A stretch of DNA of 64,000 nt, taken from contig NZ_NWSX01000008.1 in the NCBI RefSeq assembly GCF_002531825.1, positions 1-64,000 on the forward strand, written 5' to 3'. The notes under the pieces are model-generated. The model saw only the letters and a list, made by a program, of their open reading frames with translations, did no database searches and was not told where the DNA came from. This DNA is from Rhizobium sp. J15. Its GTDB lineage: Bacteria > Pseudomonadota > Alphaproteobacteria > Rhizobiales > Rhizobiaceae. A program made the translations under genes and the position numbers. Positions 1-7,928 of the stretch are shown here, piece by piece. How positions within the stretch are numbered: position 1 is the stretch's first letter; the number at the start of each line of letters is the position of its first letter.

Positions 1-172
1 TCCGATGTTTACGCGGCTTTCACCGGAGGGATACGATGTAATTTGGACCGGGCAACATGATTGCCATGGGACGCAAGCTAACTGAGACTCCTGCGCGGGA
101 AACTTTCAGGCGAAACTCCATTGCATTAACTACAACTAGACAAGTATCGCTGTTGCTGTTCAACCTTGCGTT

Positions 173-1243
173 ATGTCTGACCGGTTGATTCTCCTGAGTG
201 ATGATGGCGCGCAGCTCGATGCTAACGTTGAGATGCATGAGCGAGGACTCATCCTGCACAGTCGCAGCGGCACGAGCCGCAACCGCGACTACCGCGCGGC
301 ACTCGAAATGCTTCTATCCCGTTTGGACCACGCTCAGATCGCCTACCGAATCTACCTCGACAGCAGGCCGGTTCAGGGGGTCAGTCTTTCCGAGCGCGAG
401 CTTTCTTTTGATCGTGTGTCGCCGGTCGAAGCGAGGTTTCGCGAACTTGTGCGGGCGATGAATAAGGACAGCCCCAGCAATGGCGCTCTGCGGCGGCTTT
501 TGATTGAAACCCCTGGTACGGGACTTGCGCGGCTCCGCGAAGTCGTCGAAGGCAAAAGCAACATAGTCCGCCTTTCCGCCAGCGAACTGCGGAAGGTGAA
601 ACCATCCCATATACATAAGGCGGTCCGAAAGCTTCTTGACGGCGGTGATGCCCCTAACTTTGCTCCATCGCGGGATTATGATGCTTTAACCGATACGGGC
701 ATTCCCCTAGCGCCCAAAAAGGTCTTCGGTCTGGCCCTTGAGGAAGCGCTTGGAATAGAGGCTTATCCTGCCCACTTTAGCGCGGGATGGGGTCAAATCT
801 GCTTCGAGCTGCTCGAAGAAGCTGGCCTCTGGATCACGCCGAAAAAGGGGGGCGTTGCCCGTCCCAAGCCTGACCCCAAGAAGTTAGAATTGGAGCTGGC
901 TGATTTTGCGCCGACCGAAGAGGAGCGCAGTTGGATAGAGGGTAACCCGAGAATCGTCTCCCACCTAAAGCGTGAAAGAGCCTCCGGTCTAGCAAAAGAA
1001 AAGCGGGAAGCTTTCATTGCAGAACATAAGCGGCTTTTCTGTGAGGATTGTAAGCTCGACCCTGTTGAGCGATATGGCCCTGAAGCGGGGGCCGCGTGCA
1101 TTGAGGTTCACCACCACGGAACTCACGTGGCGAACATGCAGCCTGGACACAAAACCAGCATGGAAGACCTCAAGTGCTTGTGCGCAAATTGCCACCGCGT
1201 CCTGCACCGCAAGCTTACTCTTGGCCTCTCGATCTTGTTTTGA
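173..1243 (+). CDS. HNH endonuclease domain protein
   Basis: 356 residues. The C-terminal ~70 residues carry a zinc-ribbon HNH fold: a CEDC pair, the core motif IEVHHH, then CLCANCH near the end. These are the metal- and DNA-binding elements of HNH nucleases. The first ~270 residues match no domain I recognise; they are charged and look soluble, so they may recognise a target or partner. ATG start. The gene sits outside the recombinase in what looks like an integrated element, so a restriction or mobile-element role is possible but not shown. No methyltransferase is visible beside it. Confidence 0.7.
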   Translation: MSDRLILLSDDGAQLDANVEMHERGLILHSRSGTSRNRDYRAALEMLLSRLDHAQIAYRIYLDSRPVQGVSLSERELSFDRVSPVEARFRELVRAMNKDSPSNGALRRLLIETPGTGLARLREVVEGKSNIVRLSASELRKVKPSHIHKAVRKLLDGGDAPNFAPSRDYDALTDTGIPLAPKKVFGLALEEALGIEAYPAHFSAGWGQICFELLEEAGLWITPKKGGVARPKPDPKKLELELADFAPTEEERSWIEGNPRIVSHLKRERASGLAKEKREAFIAEHKRLFCEDCKLDPVERYGPEAGAACIEVHHHGTHVANMQPGHKTSMEDLKCLCANCHRVLHRKLTLGLSILF

Positions 1244-1291
1244 TCACTTTATGATTTTAGAAAGTATCGGCTTAGGCGGGCGTCGCTTGTG

Positions 1292-1693
1292 TCATTGCCA
1301 TTGTTCCACTTCAATTTGGCAATAACCATAAACAAACGAATCATCCCAGCCAGCGTTACAATAGAACTTGCACCCCATTTCGCTCCTCTTACGCTGAGGA
1401 TTGTTCCACGCGCCCATAAAGCGAACGGAGCCGGTGTTGCGAACTTCAGTTTGCTTAGCTCGCCCAGTTCCCGAGATAGCTTTCTTCCCTGCCGGCAATG
1501 GCTTGGGATACCATACATCATGACGCTCATACCGATCGCAGTTCGCTGAACCGTAAATCCGACAGTACTCTTTGCCGCCGGAAATATGGCAGCGTGGATT
1601 GCGAATTGTGACGCCGGAAGGTTGAATCAAATCCGCTGCGAGCAGCATATTCATCGGTATAAAAAATATTGCAGCCAAAACTACTCTATTCAT
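1292..1693 (-). CDS. small secreted cysteine-rich protein, unknown function
   Basis: 133 residues beginning with a hydrophobic signal peptide (about residues 1-20, cleavage near LLAAD). The exported part holds six cysteines (PRC, EYC, ANC, GCKFYC, GYC), an even number that could form three disulfides, and is rich in Tyr, Arg and Trp. I recognise no family. It lies between the HNH gene and the integrase and shares its strand with the integrase. AT content here is higher than in the core genes, in keeping with transferred DNA. Real-gene status rests on the signal peptide and cysteine pattern. Confidence 0.5.
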   Translation of the reverse strand: MNRVVLAAIFFIPMNMLLAADLIQPSGVTIRNPRCHISGGKEYCRIYGSANCDRYERHDVWYPKPLPAGKKAISGTGRAKQTEVRNTGSVRFMGAWNNPQRKRSEMGCKFYCNAGWDDSFVYGYCQIEVEQWQ

Positions 1694-1830
1694 GACCCCA
1701 ACTCCATGAATTAGAAGAAGCTAAATAATGGGCGCGTGGTTGTTTTTAGTCAACGGTATTCTTGCTCAGCGTGCATAGTCACAGGTCGCACAAATAGCGT
1801 CCGGCGCGATGCGCGAGCCACCGACTCCAA

Positions 1831-3216
1831 TTAACCTTTGCGCAAGAATTCAGACGGCAGTCTTACGGCCTCGACACACTGGCGCGCTTGTTCAAGCAGC
1901 GGCCCCCCGGAGTAGACGCCGAAGGTCATTCCTTGACGCTTGTGCCCGACCACGACGGCGATAGTGCTTTCAGGCTGTCCTGCCTGCTCGGCCTTGGTGA
2001 TGAACCAGCGGCGGAAGCTATGGAAATTTACAAGACCCCTGCGCTTGCCTTCGCGCCTGTCCTCGACGCCGACACTGCGGCGGTAATCAGTGAACTCATT
2101 GGAAGTCTTGAAGGACCGCTCACGGAGCGACGTGGATTTCTTCACGCCAGGCCATTCGGGGAAGATATCATCGTTAGGCAGCTTCCCCTTTTTCCTTCGC
2201 TCGATGATCTCGACCAGGTCGGGGTGGATGGGGCAGAGGCGTGGCCCAGGCTCTTTCTTTTGGGGCTTAAATATGAACACCCCATCATCTCGGCAGCCCT
2301 TCACCTTGAGGCACACAATGGCGTCCAAGCGGGCACCGGAAAGGGCAGCAATCCTCATAAGGTCGTCCATCTCGGGCTTGGTGGGTCCGCTGAGCAAAAC
2401 CCTGACTTCGTCGTCAGTAAACGGACGCTCCTTCTGGTCGGTCGTCTGCTGAGGCTCACGCAAGCGGCGTCCCTTCCAGACATTGGAATCGACCTCATGC
2501 CGGTTCTCTAACCATGTCCAATAGACCGAAAGGCGGCTAACGTATTTGTTGAGGGTGACAGGGGTGAGGTTGGCAGTGAGGTCCGGAAGCTCATCGCAAA
2601 ACCGCACGGCCTCCTTCTTGGTCATCGATTGAAGATAAGGCGGCACACCGGCCTTTTCGCACCAATCCTTCAAGAGTTTTATGGCTCGCTTATCGTCTGC
2701 CAACGTGCGAGCCTTGACGTGTGACATCCCTAGAAACTTTTGGTGATGAAGATCGATTGGTGTCTTGTCCCCGCGCGCTAACTGAGAAAAATCCGTAGCG
2801 AGGCGCAAGCGATCGGGGTCGAAAACTTCACTGCCGTCCTCGTCAACGGCGATCGGTCGACCTGCAAGGGACTCCGCCTGCCAATCGATCTCCTCATCTA
2901 TCTCGTCTCGCTGCGTCGGATCGAAAGCACGCTTACGCTGGTCGGCAAATCGAACGGCCTGCTGCATTGCCCGCTCACGGCTTACTGATCGGGCGGCCTC
3001 CAACGAGAGTGATGGGTTTTCCGCATGTGCGATAGTGGCTTTGAGGTCGGCTATGACATCCCATTTGAGCCGGTTCGCTTCTTTGAGGCTGTCCGTCCCG
3101 AGTGATTTCTTCAGTTTGGTGCCAAGTTCCGCACGCAGCTTTTTCGGCACGTTCACTACAACGCGCCATTGGTTGCCGTGAAGTTCCAAAAACATGCGAT
3201 CAGATGAGAGGGCCAA
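1831..3216 (-). CDS. tyrosine-type site-specific recombinase (integrase)
   Basis: 461 residues, full length. The N-terminal part (about 1-60) resembles the short arm-binding region of phage-type integrases, followed by a SAM-like core-binding domain (about 150-250). The catalytic domain shows the expected set: Arg296 (SGARLD), His399 and Arg402 (HSFRR), His425 (VVGHKR) and nucleophile Tyr435 (GVYSGG). It should catalyse integration and excision of the adjoining element through a 3'-phosphotyrosyl intermediate. Its start faces a candidate attachment sequence at 3309-3338 about 90 bp away, the usual int-att layout. No excisionase gene is visible in the window. Confidence 0.9.
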   Translation of the reverse strand: MALSSDRMFLELHGNQWRVVVNVPKKLRAELGTKLKKSLGTDSLKEANRLKWDVIADLKATIAHAENPSLSLEAARSVSRERAMQQAVRFADQRKRAFDPTQRDEIDEEIDWQAESLAGRPIAVDEDGSEVFDPDRLRLATDFSQLARGDKTPIDLHHQKFLGMSHVKARTLADDKRAIKLLKDWCEKAGVPPYLQSMTKKEAVRFCDELPDLTANLTPVTLNKYVSRLSVYWTWLENRHEVDSNVWKGRRLREPQQTTDQKERPFTDDEVRVLLSGPTKPEMDDLMRIAALSGARLDAIVCLKVKGCRDDGVFIFKPQKKEPGPRLCPIHPDLVEIIERRKKGKLPNDDIFPEWPGVKKSTSLRERSFKTSNEFTDYRRSVGVEDRREGKRRGLVNFHSFRRWFITKAEQAGQPESTIAVVVGHKRQGMTFGVYSGGPLLEQARQCVEAVRLPSEFLRKG

Positions 3217-3308
3217 GAATGCCTCCGAGTACCCAAGAAAGTACCCATATCTAGTACCACAGGCATCTGAATTTCAATAAGGATTTGACATAGAATAGAA
3301 ATTTCTTA

Positions 3309-3338
3309 GGCGGGGTTGTCTCCCGCTTAGCTCCACCA
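3309..3338 (+). other. candidate attachment site: tRNA/tmRNA 3'-end-like fragment
   Basis: The segment forms a T-arm-like hairpin (stem GCGGG 3310-3314 / CCCGC 3322-3326, 7-nt loop) and ends TTAGCTCCACCA. The ending AGCTCCACCA is that of tmRNA (ssrA) genes, common integration targets. The loop sequence is not the canonical TTCRA. No matching 5' acceptor strand is seen nearby, so this is a fragment or att core, not a complete gene. Its place beside the integrase start supports the reading; the identity is inference. Confidence 0.35.
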
Positions 3339-3399
3339 CGCTTCGCCCTTATGGGCTTCGCGCGGCGCAGCCGCGGGAAACCATTAGGCCGAAACATTG

Positions 3400-3693
3400 A
3401 TGTGGTATGTTTATATTCTCCGCAGCGTTGATTTTCCCGATCAGGAATATACCGGGTCTACCGCAGATCTGAAACAGCGCTTTGCCGCTCATAATGCCGG
3501 AAAATCTACCCACACTGCCAAATTCGCACCGTGGAATTTGCTCTGGTACTGCGCCTTTCCCGACAAATACAAAGCCCTTGAATTCGAAACCTATCTGAAA
3601 TCGCATTCCGGCAGGGCGTTTGCCAGCAAGAGGTTGGTCCAGTCGAATCTCGATCCAAATCGCCGCGTCAAGCGAAAGACCGATTCCGAATAA
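3400..3693 (+). CDS. GIY-YIG nuclease superfamily protein
   Basis: 97 residues from ATG 3400 (a TTG one codon earlier is also open). The N-terminus MWYVYILRS supplies the GIY-like strand, and YTGSTADLKQR the YIG-like strand with the conserved Arg on the following helix. It belongs to the short single-domain UPF0213/YhbQ-like group, whose physiological substrate is poorly defined. These stand-alone genes are common in rhizobial genomes, often in several copies. It starts just outside the candidate att site, so it may belong to the chromosome rather than to the element. Confidence 0.8.
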   Translation: MWYVYILRSVDFPDQEYTGSTADLKQRFAAHNAGKSTHTAKFAPWNLLWYCAFPDKYKALEFETYLKSHSGRAFASKRLVQSNLDPNRRVKRKTDSE

Positions 3694-3824
3694 GCGCCAG
3701 TACGTGCGAAAGCCGAATAGCTGGAGCAGGTGAGATGCTTGGCGTATTCACAAAGAAAAAGCTTTAGGCGCCCTAGTGAACTCCGGTAGGCTCGCTCCCT
3801 CGAGCCGCATCCACACCACCACCA

Positions 3825-5633
3825 TCACTCTTTCAGCGCTTCACCACCCCGCACCGACACCCCGGCGGCCTCCATCCCCGCAAAGAACCGCTCCTGGTCC
3901 TCCACCCGCGCCAGCCGCTTGATCACTTCGCGTCTGACGTTCGGGATCAATGCGGGTGCCTTGCTGTTGATCCAATCGAGCTGCTCCTCAGCCTCCTGCG
4001 TTTTCCCGCGGGCGCCGAGGATGGAGAGCAGGACCAGGCGATGCATCGGGTTGTAATTGAGGTCGGACATGCGCGACCATAGTTCCGCGGCCTGCGTATC
4101 GCCGCGCATGAAGGCGCAGAGCGCCATTCCGACCTCGTAATAGCCGCGAGGGCCGGCATTCTTGCCGACGGCCTCCGAAATCAGCGTGCAGCCTTTATCC
4201 CACTCCCCCGACATCGACAGGCGCAGGCCGTATTCGCCTGCCACCTCGGTATCGTTCGGATTGCTGGCATAGGCGGCAGCGCCGGCGACGAGCGCGCCGG
4301 CCGGGTCATCGCCGAAAAAGTCGGCGAGCATCAGCGCCTGGAGCGCGCGCGCATTCTTCGGGTCGAGCCGCACGGCGCGTTCGGCGAGTTCCTTTGCAAC
4401 GCCGAGTGTTGCGGACGTCGATTTCATCTGAAGCTGGTACGAAAAGCGGAACTCGTCGAGATGGATCAGCGAAAGGAGGGCGACGATATTCGAATCGGCC
4501 GGCGTTTTTTCCACGGCCTGCTGCAGGCAGGATTTCGCCACCGCCTGAGCCTGCACGGTCATTTCGCTGCGGTAGCTGTAGTAGGACAGAATGCACGAGA
4601 AAGCATCGGCCTTGCCGGCAATCGTGGCGGTATCGCTCTGGAATATCACGCCGAACGGGCGCGCGACCGCCGTCGCGATATCGCCGGCGAGGCTTGCTTG
4701 CGTTTTCGGCGTGCCCTGCACCGTCATGTCGGCATCATAATTGCTGGCCCAGATCACCGCCGCATCCGACCGCCGCACGAGCCTTGCCGTCGAGTGCAGC
4801 TTGCTGCCCTCGAGCCTCACGCTTCCCTGGAGAGCGTAGAGCGCTTCCGGCGAAGCTTCGCCGTTCTTATTCCGCGGCATGGCGGTCACGACGACAATGT
4901 CGTCGAAGCGGACCAGCTTTTCGATGATTTCATCGGTCATGACGCGGGAGATGTCGGATGCAAGCTTTCCCTCGGAGCCGCTTTCGAAGCGCTCGACGAT
5001 GATGGTGGGGCGATGATCGGCTGCCGATGCCGTCTCGCGTTCCGGGCCCGGCGATCTCATCTGCTGAAATACGGTGGCCGCCGCGGCGATGATAATCACC
5101 GCGCCCGCTGCCAGCAGCCGATATCGCGGCCGCGGCAAGCGCTGGTTCATTGTGTCCCGGCCGACTGTATCCTCGACCACATCGGCCTGTTCGGCGTCAT
5201 TCCCTGGCAATCCCGGCCCTGGCAATCCCGACCGATCGGACTGATCGAGCGGCAGCATGTCCATGGGCTCGGCGCCCCTGACCGCTTCGAAGACCGGCGC
5301 GTAGCCGCCCTTGGGAATTGTGATGACGATCCGGTCGGCGCTGCCGTCTGTCAGGTAGTAATGTTCGAGTTCCCGTCGCAGCCGGCCTGCTTCGATACGG
5401 ACGCACGGATCCTGCTGGGCATCGAAGTTCGCATCCCTACCGAAAACGGCCTGTGCGATGGTGAAGGCTTTCAGGTAGTCGCGCCGGCCTGCAAGCGTTT
5501 CCGTGACGACGAATTCGAGAAACTTTCTTGCCCGTTCGGGAAGACGAAACTCCCGGCTCGAAAGAATGCGCTCGAGTTGCCGCTGCACCTCTTCCTGCGA
5601 AGGGCCCCGCCTATCAACGCCTGCATTCTGCAT
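3825..5633 (-). CDS. membrane-anchored TolB-like/TPR protein (paralog A of three)
   Basis: 602 residues from the ATG that gives MQNAGVDRRG. Domains in order: a cytoplasmic N-terminal domain (about 10-110) ending in ITIPKGGYAP; a linker; one membrane helix (about 175-192, AAGAVIIIAAAATVF); a TolB-like domain (about 205-335, including the region ALQGSVRLEG); then helical TPR-like repeats. The same layout is seen at 15927-17699, and the first half at 17726-18670. Such proteins are often labelled adenylate-cyclase-like in rhizobia because of the shared TolB/TPR part, but no cyclase catalytic domain is present. A 14-nt tandem repeat (5202-5215, 5217-5230) gives two PGLPG-type units in the linker. 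Function is unknown. Confidence 0.75.
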   Translation of the reverse strand: MQNAGVDRRGPSQEEVQRQLERILSSREFRLPERARKFLEFVVTETLAGRRDYLKAFTIAQAVFGRDANFDAQQDPCVRIEAGRLRRELEHYYLTDGSADRIVITIPKGGYAPVFEAVRGAEPMDMLPLDQSDRSGLPGPGLPGNDAEQADVVEDTVGRDTMNQRLPRPRYRLLAAGAVIIIAAAATVFQQMRSPGPERETASAADHRPTIIVERFESGSEGKLASDISRVMTDEIIEKLVRFDDIVVVTAMPRNKNGEASPEALYALQGSVRLEGSKLHSTARLVRRSDAAVIWASNYDADMTVQGTPKTQASLAGDIATAVARPFGVIFQSDTATIAGKADAFSCILSYYSYRSEMTVQAQAVAKSCLQQAVEKTPADSNIVALLSLIHLDEFRFSYQLQMKSTSATLGVAKELAERAVRLDPKNARALQALMLADFFGDDPAGALVAGAAAYASNPNDTEVAGEYGLRLSMSGEWDKGCTLISEAVGKNAGPRGYYEVGMALCAFMRGDTQAAELWSRMSDLNYNPMHRLVLLSILGARGKTQEAEEQLDWINSKAPALIPNVRREVIKRLARVEDQERFFAGMEAAGVSVRGGEALKE

Positions 5634-5896
5634 CGGCTTCCCCCCGGATTCCGATTGCGGACAACTCGTAGCATGCTGCCCCAACAATAGTCCCGACCCG
5701 GCATCACGGCAATGCCGCCCAGCGGAGTAGCCTGCTTGATGCCGAACGAATTCAATGAATAACCAATGACCGGCATAAGACACAATTTGCCGAATGCCAC
5801 CGTAGGATACCGTATTCTACCGGTGAGGACATGTATTTTACTGCCTTCGTCTCTTAGCTCGCTCTATCATTACCTTGTATTATGGAGGAAGCTGCG

Positions 5897-6364
5897 ATGA
5901 CGTCACCCGAGACCTCTACTCCCCATGCCATGACCAGCGCGGAGGAGCTGCGCAAACGTGCTCTGGAGCTTCAACTCCTGGAGATGGAGCGCAGCGAAAA
6001 GATCAAGGCGCGCGAAGCGAAGAAACATGCGGATTTCGTCGAGGACTTTTTCCGCAAGCAGATCGGTGAAACGGAACGCACCGTCATCAAGCGGCTGGTC
6101 ATGAAGGCGGCCGCGGACGGCAAATATGAGGCGCTGATCTACAGCTTTCCATCGAGTTTCTGCACGGATAGCGGCCGGGCCATCAATAACGGTCTGCCCG
6201 GATGGCAGAAGACGCTGCAGGGAAAGGCAAAGGAACTTCTTGAACTCTTCGAGGAGGTTGCCAAACCGCAGGGTTATGGGCTGAAGGCTATGATCATCAA
6301 CTTCCCGGAAGGCATGCCGGGGGACGTCGGCTTCTTCCTCACCTGGGAGCCGCCTGTCGATTGA
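5897..6364 (+). CDS. conserved hypothetical protein, cytoplasmic
   Basis: 155 residues from ATG 5897, which has GGAGG 8 nt upstream; an in-frame ATG 15 nt earlier would place that Shine-Dalgarno inside the gene. The first ~60 residues are highly charged and probably helical (EELRKRALELQLLEMERSEK), followed by a compact domain containing SFCTDSGRAINN and a C-terminal part with GDVGFFLTWEP. No signal peptide or membrane helix. I do not recognise the family. It is followed 31 bp later by the CYTH gene on the same strand, so the two are probably co-transcribed. Confidence 0.7.
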   Translation: MTSPETSTPHAMTSAEELRKRALELQLLEMERSEKIKAREAKKHADFVEDFFRKQIGETERTVIKRLVMKAAADGKYEALIYSFPSSFCTDSGRAINNGLPGWQKTLQGKAKELLELFEEVAKPQGYGLKAMIINFPEGMPGDVGFFLTWEPPVD

Positions 6365-6395
6365 CCGGCAGAAGCGGGAACGAAGGAATATCACC

Positions 6396-6899
6396 GTGAA
6401 AGCGACCGAGATCGAGCGCAAGTTCCTCGTGCGCAACGATAGCTGGCGCGATTGCGCCGGCATGTCACACGTGTTGCAGCAAGCTTACCTGTCACATGAT
6501 GAAAACTCCGTACGTGTCCGTTTGATCGACGGCCGTTCCGCCTGCCTGACGATCAAATTCCGCACGGCGGGGCTAGCCAAAGACGAATATGAATACGAGA
6601 TTCCCGTCGAGGAGGCGCGAGACCTGCTTCTTCATGCGGCCGGTCATATCATTGAAAAGACTCGCTACCGCGTCCTCCATGACGGAAGAACCTGGGATGT
6701 CGACGTCTTTGCCGGAGCCTATGAGGGATTGACCCTCGCAGAGATCGAAATGGCAAGCGAAGATGATCGGCCCGACCTGCCCCAATGGCTCGGACGTGAG
6801 GTCACGGGCAACAAACGCTACTCCAATCGCGCCATGGCCGCTGCCCTGTGCGAGCCGCATCAGGCGCGAATGGCCGGAGCAATGCCAGGAAAAGTCTGA
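6396..6899 (+). CDS. CYTH domain protein (inorganic triphosphatase-like)
   Basis: 167 residues from a GTG start with AAGGA about 7 nt upstream. The N-terminus has the family signature EIERKFLV (ExExK), which binds metal in the triphosphate tunnel. Alternating charged strands follow (VRVRLIDGRSACLTIKFR, EYEYEIP, TRYRVLHDGRTWDVDVF, GLTLAEIEM). The length fits bacterial single-domain CYTH enzymes, which usually hydrolyse tripolyphosphate or related triphosphates. A polyphosphate kinase 2 lies 6 kb away, a loose thematic link only. No CHAD domain is fused. Confidence 0.88.
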   Translation: MKATEIERKFLVRNDSWRDCAGMSHVLQQAYLSHDENSVRVRLIDGRSACLTIKFRTAGLAKDEYEYEIPVEEARDLLLHAAGHIIEKTRYRVLHDGRTWDVDVFAGAYEGLTLAEIEMASEDDRPDLPQWLGREVTGNKRYSNRAMAAALCEPHQARMAGAMPGKV

Positions 6900-6914
6900 A
6901 CGGCTTTCCATCTG

Positions 6915-6951
6915 GAACGGTCCGGCGCTTTCGCAAGATCCCGAACCGTTC
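6915..6951. terminator. inverted repeat between convergent genes
   Basis: Arms GAACGGTCCGG (6915-6925) and CCGAACCGTTC (6941-6951) pair at 10 of 11 positions around a 15-nt loop, between the stops of the CYTH gene and the convergent DUF2950 gene. There is no clear T-run. It may stabilise transcript ends, or be a decayed member of the palindromic repeat family seen at 14115-14211. Confidence 0.4.
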
Positions 6952-6958
6952 GAATAAC

Positions 6959-7900
6959 CTATTCGTTCACGATGGTCCAATTGGCGTCCGGGTTGAAGTC
7001 CTTGATCGCGGCGGCGCGCTGTTCCGTCTGCGGTCCGAGATCGCGCTGGTAGATCACGCTCATGCCGTTGACCATAAAAGTCTGCACGCCGGTGACCCGA
7101 TATGTGACCGGCCAGGCGATGAGCGCAAAGCCGCCGGTCATGTAGCCGTTGACGATATAGCTTTGCTTGCCGCCCAGCACATTGTCGCCCTGGGCGGTCA
7201 GGATGCGATAGCGATATCCGAAATAACCCTCGCCGCGCTTGGCGGCGCCGAAGGCGGCCGTTTCGACCAGGCCGCTTGCCGGGCTTTCTTCGGGATAGAC
7301 ATTGGGATCCCAGTAGAGGCCGTCCAGCTTGCCCGGGCTGCTGATCAATCTTTTTGCGAACTCGTAAATGCCGTCGCCATCGCGGTCGGCGGAGGCATAG
7401 TCATACTGCGCCGCCACATATTCATGCATGGTGTCGATCGTCGCCAGCTCGTTTTCGCCGATGCGGCGATTGACGATCTCCTCGAGGCCGCGTTGCGTAT
7501 CGAAGGACCATTTGCCGTCCTTGTTCTCCGTCAGCGGAAACGGCAGCGGCCAGAGCCGATCGCCGATCAGCACGATCTTCGCCCCTTCGGCGTCCTTCAA
7601 GCTCATCCGCCGCCCGGCGCCCTCCCGGATCAGGCCATAAGCGATCATGGCTTCGTTGCTGGCGCGCAGCCTGTCTGCATTCAGGCCAAGTACATCGGCG
7701 AGATCCCCGATATTATCGGAGCCGAGCACCGATTTCAGTCGATCGAGCGCCGCATCCGGGCTGTCGAACTGCGGTGAAGGCGTTGCCGCCTTGTATTCGG
7801 CGAGATCCGTCTGTCGTCCTTGTGAGAGCGCCGGCGTTGCTTGCGCCGCGCAAAGCGCTGTGGCGAGCATGAGCGGGATTACGATCGATTGAGGTCTCAT
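6959..7900 (-). CDS. DUF2950 family exported protein
   Basis: 313 residues from ATG 7900, preceded by GGAG. A signal peptide covers about residues 1-27 (cleavage near PALSQG). The mature protein matches the DUF2950 pattern: VLIGDRLWPLPFPL, DRDGDGIYEFAKRL, and a glycine/tyrosine-rich segment with GEGYFGYRYRILTAQG. The function of the family is unknown; its members are exported and regularly encoded beside DUF3300 proteins, as here (28 bp downstream of one). That supports a shared envelope role and one operon. The reading frame continues upstream without a better start. Confidence 0.85.
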   Translation of the reverse strand: MRPQSIVIPLMLATALCAAQATPALSQGRQTDLAEYKAATPSPQFDSPDAALDRLKSVLGSDNIGDLADVLGLNADRLRASNEAMIAYGLIREGAGRRMSLKDAEGAKIVLIGDRLWPLPFPLTENKDGKWSFDTQRGLEEIVNRRIGENELATIDTMHEYVAAQYDYASADRDGDGIYEFAKRLISSPGKLDGLYWDPNVYPEESPASGLVETAAFGAAKRGEGYFGYRYRILTAQGDNVLGGKQSYIVNGYMTGGFALIAWPVTYRVTGVQTFMVNGMSVIYQRDLGPQTEQRAAAIKDFNPDANWTIVNE

Positions 7901-7928
7901 GACGTAACTCCATGGGTCGTAATGGGTG

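Noticed and set aside
3309..3700. Complete ssrA (tmRNA) gene starting at the T-arm-like hairpin
   Set aside because: No 5' acceptor strand complementary to TTAGCTCC and no tag-peptide frame followed, even allowing for the permuted gene of alphaproteobacteria; only a fragment is supported.
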